DNA from: CAYQPF01 sp964419225
GTDB taxonomy: Bacteria > Cloacimonadota > Cloacimonadia > Cloacimonadales > CAYQPF01
Length of the DNA stretch: 17,197 nucleotides
Assembly: GCA_964419225.1 (NCBI GenBank)
Contig: CAYQPF010000105.1
Location: 1-17,197, forward strand
Direction: 5' to 3'
In this document: positions 16,001 to 17,197 of the stretch, piece after piece
How positions within the stretch are numbered: position 1 is the first letter of the stretch
How the letters are laid out: every line of letters begins with the position of its first letter
Notes under the pieces: generated by a model
Databases searched by the model: none
What the model was told of the DNA's origin: nothing
What the model saw: only the letters and a program-made list of their open reading frames with translations
Made by a program: the position numbers and the translations under genes

Positions 16001-16913
16001 AAATAATTTCCCCTTCTTTACATATGATATCTTATTTATTCCATCTCTCATAGACTACCTAAAATATAATTGGGGTATTAGTGTTGTATTTGTTGGACCA
16101 TCTAACTCAAGTTCTAAACAATCAAGTATAACATGTTCTTTAGCAAGTAATGTAATTTTCACTTGGCGAGATTCCTTTAACGAGGATTTTAAAAAGAAAT
16201 ATGATTGTAGTAATCGAGATCTTCATAATAATGACTTATATGCATTTTATTCATCAGCAGTAGAAAACGATCCATCAAAATCATCATATTCATTTTTTTT
16301 TAGAGACAAAAAAGCATATCAGAGAGAATACTGGTCTGAAAATGTTAATTATGATAAATATCCCAAACTACCTTCGATAGTAGATTTGAATTTTTCACGA
16401 CTTCAAAAAATTTGTGAAGCGGATTCAATCAATAATACTGTGGCTCAGATTAATAAAGAAGTTAATATTGGTACTAGTAAATTAGATAACAGTTTACTCG
16501 CAAGTATTCTTAATGCTGTTATGCAAAATAAGTTTACTAATATTGATTTGCGAAGCTTAATATCTGAAAATAATTTTACTGAGAAATCAGATAAGCCAAA
16601 TTTCGCTATTTTTGTTGAAAAATTTAAAGAAATACAAAGAATTCAGAAGGAAATCAATGAGCTAGTAATATCCAAACCGCAGGATAATAACCTTTTAAAA
16701 GAAAAAGACGATTTGAAGCTAAGAACAGAACTAGAAATACTAGAGAGTTTGGAAATAATAATGCCACACTTGAATTTTACTGGAGATACTCGACACATAA
16801 AAGACGATTTAAAAAGTCTATATATAGAATTTCAATTAAGACAAACTAACCCAGATAATTTTATCAATGCTAGTGAAATGCGAGCAAAAATCTGGAAATT
16901 GCAAGGGCTATAA
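13053..16913 (+). CDS. Giant KaiC/RAD55-like tandem RecA ATPase with helical-repeat insert
   Basis: 1286 residues. Domain 1 starts with THVSGLDDLLRGG and Walker A GQPGTGKTT (122-130), then FTCEQ (E198 in the place of the KaiC catalytic Glu). Its Walker B, VPVLVVDG (D680), comes only after an insert of about 480 residues; KaiC needs about 100. Domain 1 closes with KaiC-like NQMIIEKSRF and IRDVGFRVYPSLHF. The insert holds divergent repeats of ~42-46 residues starting near 237, 279, 321, 384, 426, 470 and 516. Domain 2 has a degenerate P-loop, GPRHTFK (874-880), and a Walker B-like LFWD (D978). Cysteines 817, 828, 831 and 918, 922, 931, 934 could bind zinc. A helical tail follows. AAGGAG (13038-13043) is 9 nt before the ATG, inside the SIR2 gene, so translation is probably coupled. 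Likely a regulatory or sensing NTPase for the SIR2 partner; the ATPase class is firm, the role inferred. Confidence 0.82.
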   Translation: MASSTKIPAKPEDETESRQMNNNTQSTASHDILTENIDEDLKNNQDSLSDFYTKKLIRVANSPYIPTHVSGLDDLLRGGILLPFNNSQNVANSDSKMNGTDKKDSEENLSSSNSSLVILIAGQPGTGKTTLATQIMLGIYHYIEHSRKLNYIDDIADNKQLTCTHTKVPLEKFKEDTITTRNLLGEMKNPEPVIFTCEQTYYEYSVFLQRFKDIVDIDDVDRLNWLILNQKLLNRGEVEKLRKFIEKAHPHSTYSTINVDDIYKLIDKISLPYIFEKDEEEKIVTLLKNVGTRTSISMIAKEKIKVIVDKILINYFIKDSEKEGVLKILSEENSKKDSNINQSDITELVNLINKISEPQYLVKNCSNEKHKNSYNSTSAVFFLHDEDFKDISNIIAKINHLQTLDDNDKNKVGIISSCASCLSKKDMEVLNNFLDVSKKNESSVYSVDVTEEEIRKIIKKVQQVNLFQSEDIEVLNNLIISCQNSKSIYLKKEEELNKFTEKLKRYRYFEKYRNFSEEDFNKFTINTLVKKEKLVNYDFNKFKSDIEKMLASFSNISMFNPKSKETEEQLNKFNAVIQNIISKYINYSYSDQDKETQFFNFMDDLKFDLEKIYSRNDHFRSNVDLLAKDKFIEKITKFYEDYCKRAMKKDSTKSYTVWKDELDKFLNEDKSNRVPVLVVDGLNSFTEKERRNLDTQKMIRQMRKKAVISIIVYEDDKDHYENIDYLADMIINLKGEEVAGSPKYYLNQMIIEKSRFQQSVLGLHQYKIRDVGFRVYPSLHFRTHRLDKLKEYSQLSFVSIAEGSTEQNRNNANSEQCVNFKSIHRPTCFSCAKYDPKAINKILKKDLPEEINQSFLPFLLKSKLKRGSSLAIMGPRHTFKLQSSLDFLRTGSIKGEAGLVISFMDSDEKLSKERSNLCNWICGEGKNVGDCRKCYLKVYTFQMRPGCITPEEFMCLLEDRLILGAKEKNPIRRILFWDIVHLENNFPFFTYDILFIPSLIDYLKYNWGISVVFVGPSNSSSKQSSITCSLASNVIFTWRDSFNEDFKKKYDCSNRDLHNNDLYAFYSSAVENDPSKSSYSFFFRDKKAYQREYWSENVNYDKYPKLPSIVDLNFSRLQKICEADSINNTVAQINKEVNIGTSKLDNSLLASILNAVMQNKFTNIDLRSLISENNFTEKSDKPNFAIFVEKFKEIQRIQKEINELVISKPQDNNLLKEKDDLKLRTELEILESLEIIMPHLNFTGDTRHIKDDLKSLYIEFQLRQTNPDNFINASEMRAKIWKLQGL

Positions 16914-16929
16914 AACAATGCAGAATGCT

Positions 16930-16964
16930 GGGGAAGGATTGAGAAATTCTTCCCTATTTTTTTT
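16930..16964 (+). terminator. Intrinsic terminator closing the cassette
   Basis: GGGAAG (16931-16936) pairs with CTTCCC (16949-16954); the stem can extend inward with a mismatch. TA and eight T's (16957-16964) follow. It lies 17 nt after the ATPase stop and marks the transcription end of the three-gene unit. Confidence 0.85.

Positions 16965-17197
<233 letters not shown>

Noticed and set aside
10024..16913. Assignment to Thoeris or Pycsar
   Set aside because: No TIR protein, no SIR2-SLOG fusion and no cyclic-nucleotide-binding effector is present; only parts are shared.

Overview
The window reads as a chromosomal segment of a Gram-negative, probably anaerobic bacterium. The signs are a very large membrane-bound cyclic-glucan synthase, a lipoprotein with a lipobox, a hybrid histidine kinase, and a flavodoxin/2x[4Fe-4S] protein of a type common in anaerobes. 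Codon and base use suggest an AT-leaning genome. Cloacimonadota or a similar phylum would fit, but that is a guess and not shown by the sequence.

Layout. Positions 1-4937 (minus strand) hold the first 1645 codons of an NdvB/Cgs-type cyclic beta-1,2-glucan synthase, cut by the window edge as its GH94 domain begins. Positions 4938-5529 are a divergent intergenic region containing a ~180 bp imperfect palindrome that looks like a MITE. Positions 5530-8948 (plus) carry a Cache-type lipoprotein followed by a hybrid sensor kinase that has one in-frame TAA at codon 88. Positions 9052-9831 (minus) encode an EFR1-type flavodoxin-ferredoxin protein. Heptamer repeats lie at 9011-9045 and 17044-17071.

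The most interesting part is 10024-16913 (plus), a markedly AT-richer three-gene cassette ended by a clear terminator. Gene A is a TPR/TRAFs-binding-like, SLOG-like, class III nucleotidyl cyclase protein. It is split into two frames exactly at a run of ten A's. Gene B is a SIR2-like protein with its predicted NAD-handling residues intact and its own candidate promoter. Gene C overlaps gene B by 8 bp and encodes a 1286-residue KaiC/RAD55-like ATPase. Its first RecA core is split by an insert of about 480 residues that includes ~42-residue repeats, and it has a second, degenerate RecA core with Cys clusters.

How it may work (inference). A ligand-binding SLOG domain, a nucleotide cyclase, a SIR2 NAD-consuming effector and a large NTPase together resemble the parts list of nucleotide-signalled anti-phage systems (Thoeris ThsA pairs SIR2 with SLOG; Pycsar uses class III cyclases). 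I do not recognise this combination as a described system. The A10 run could be a programmed or phase-variable switch on the signalling component, or simply a mutation or an assembly error.
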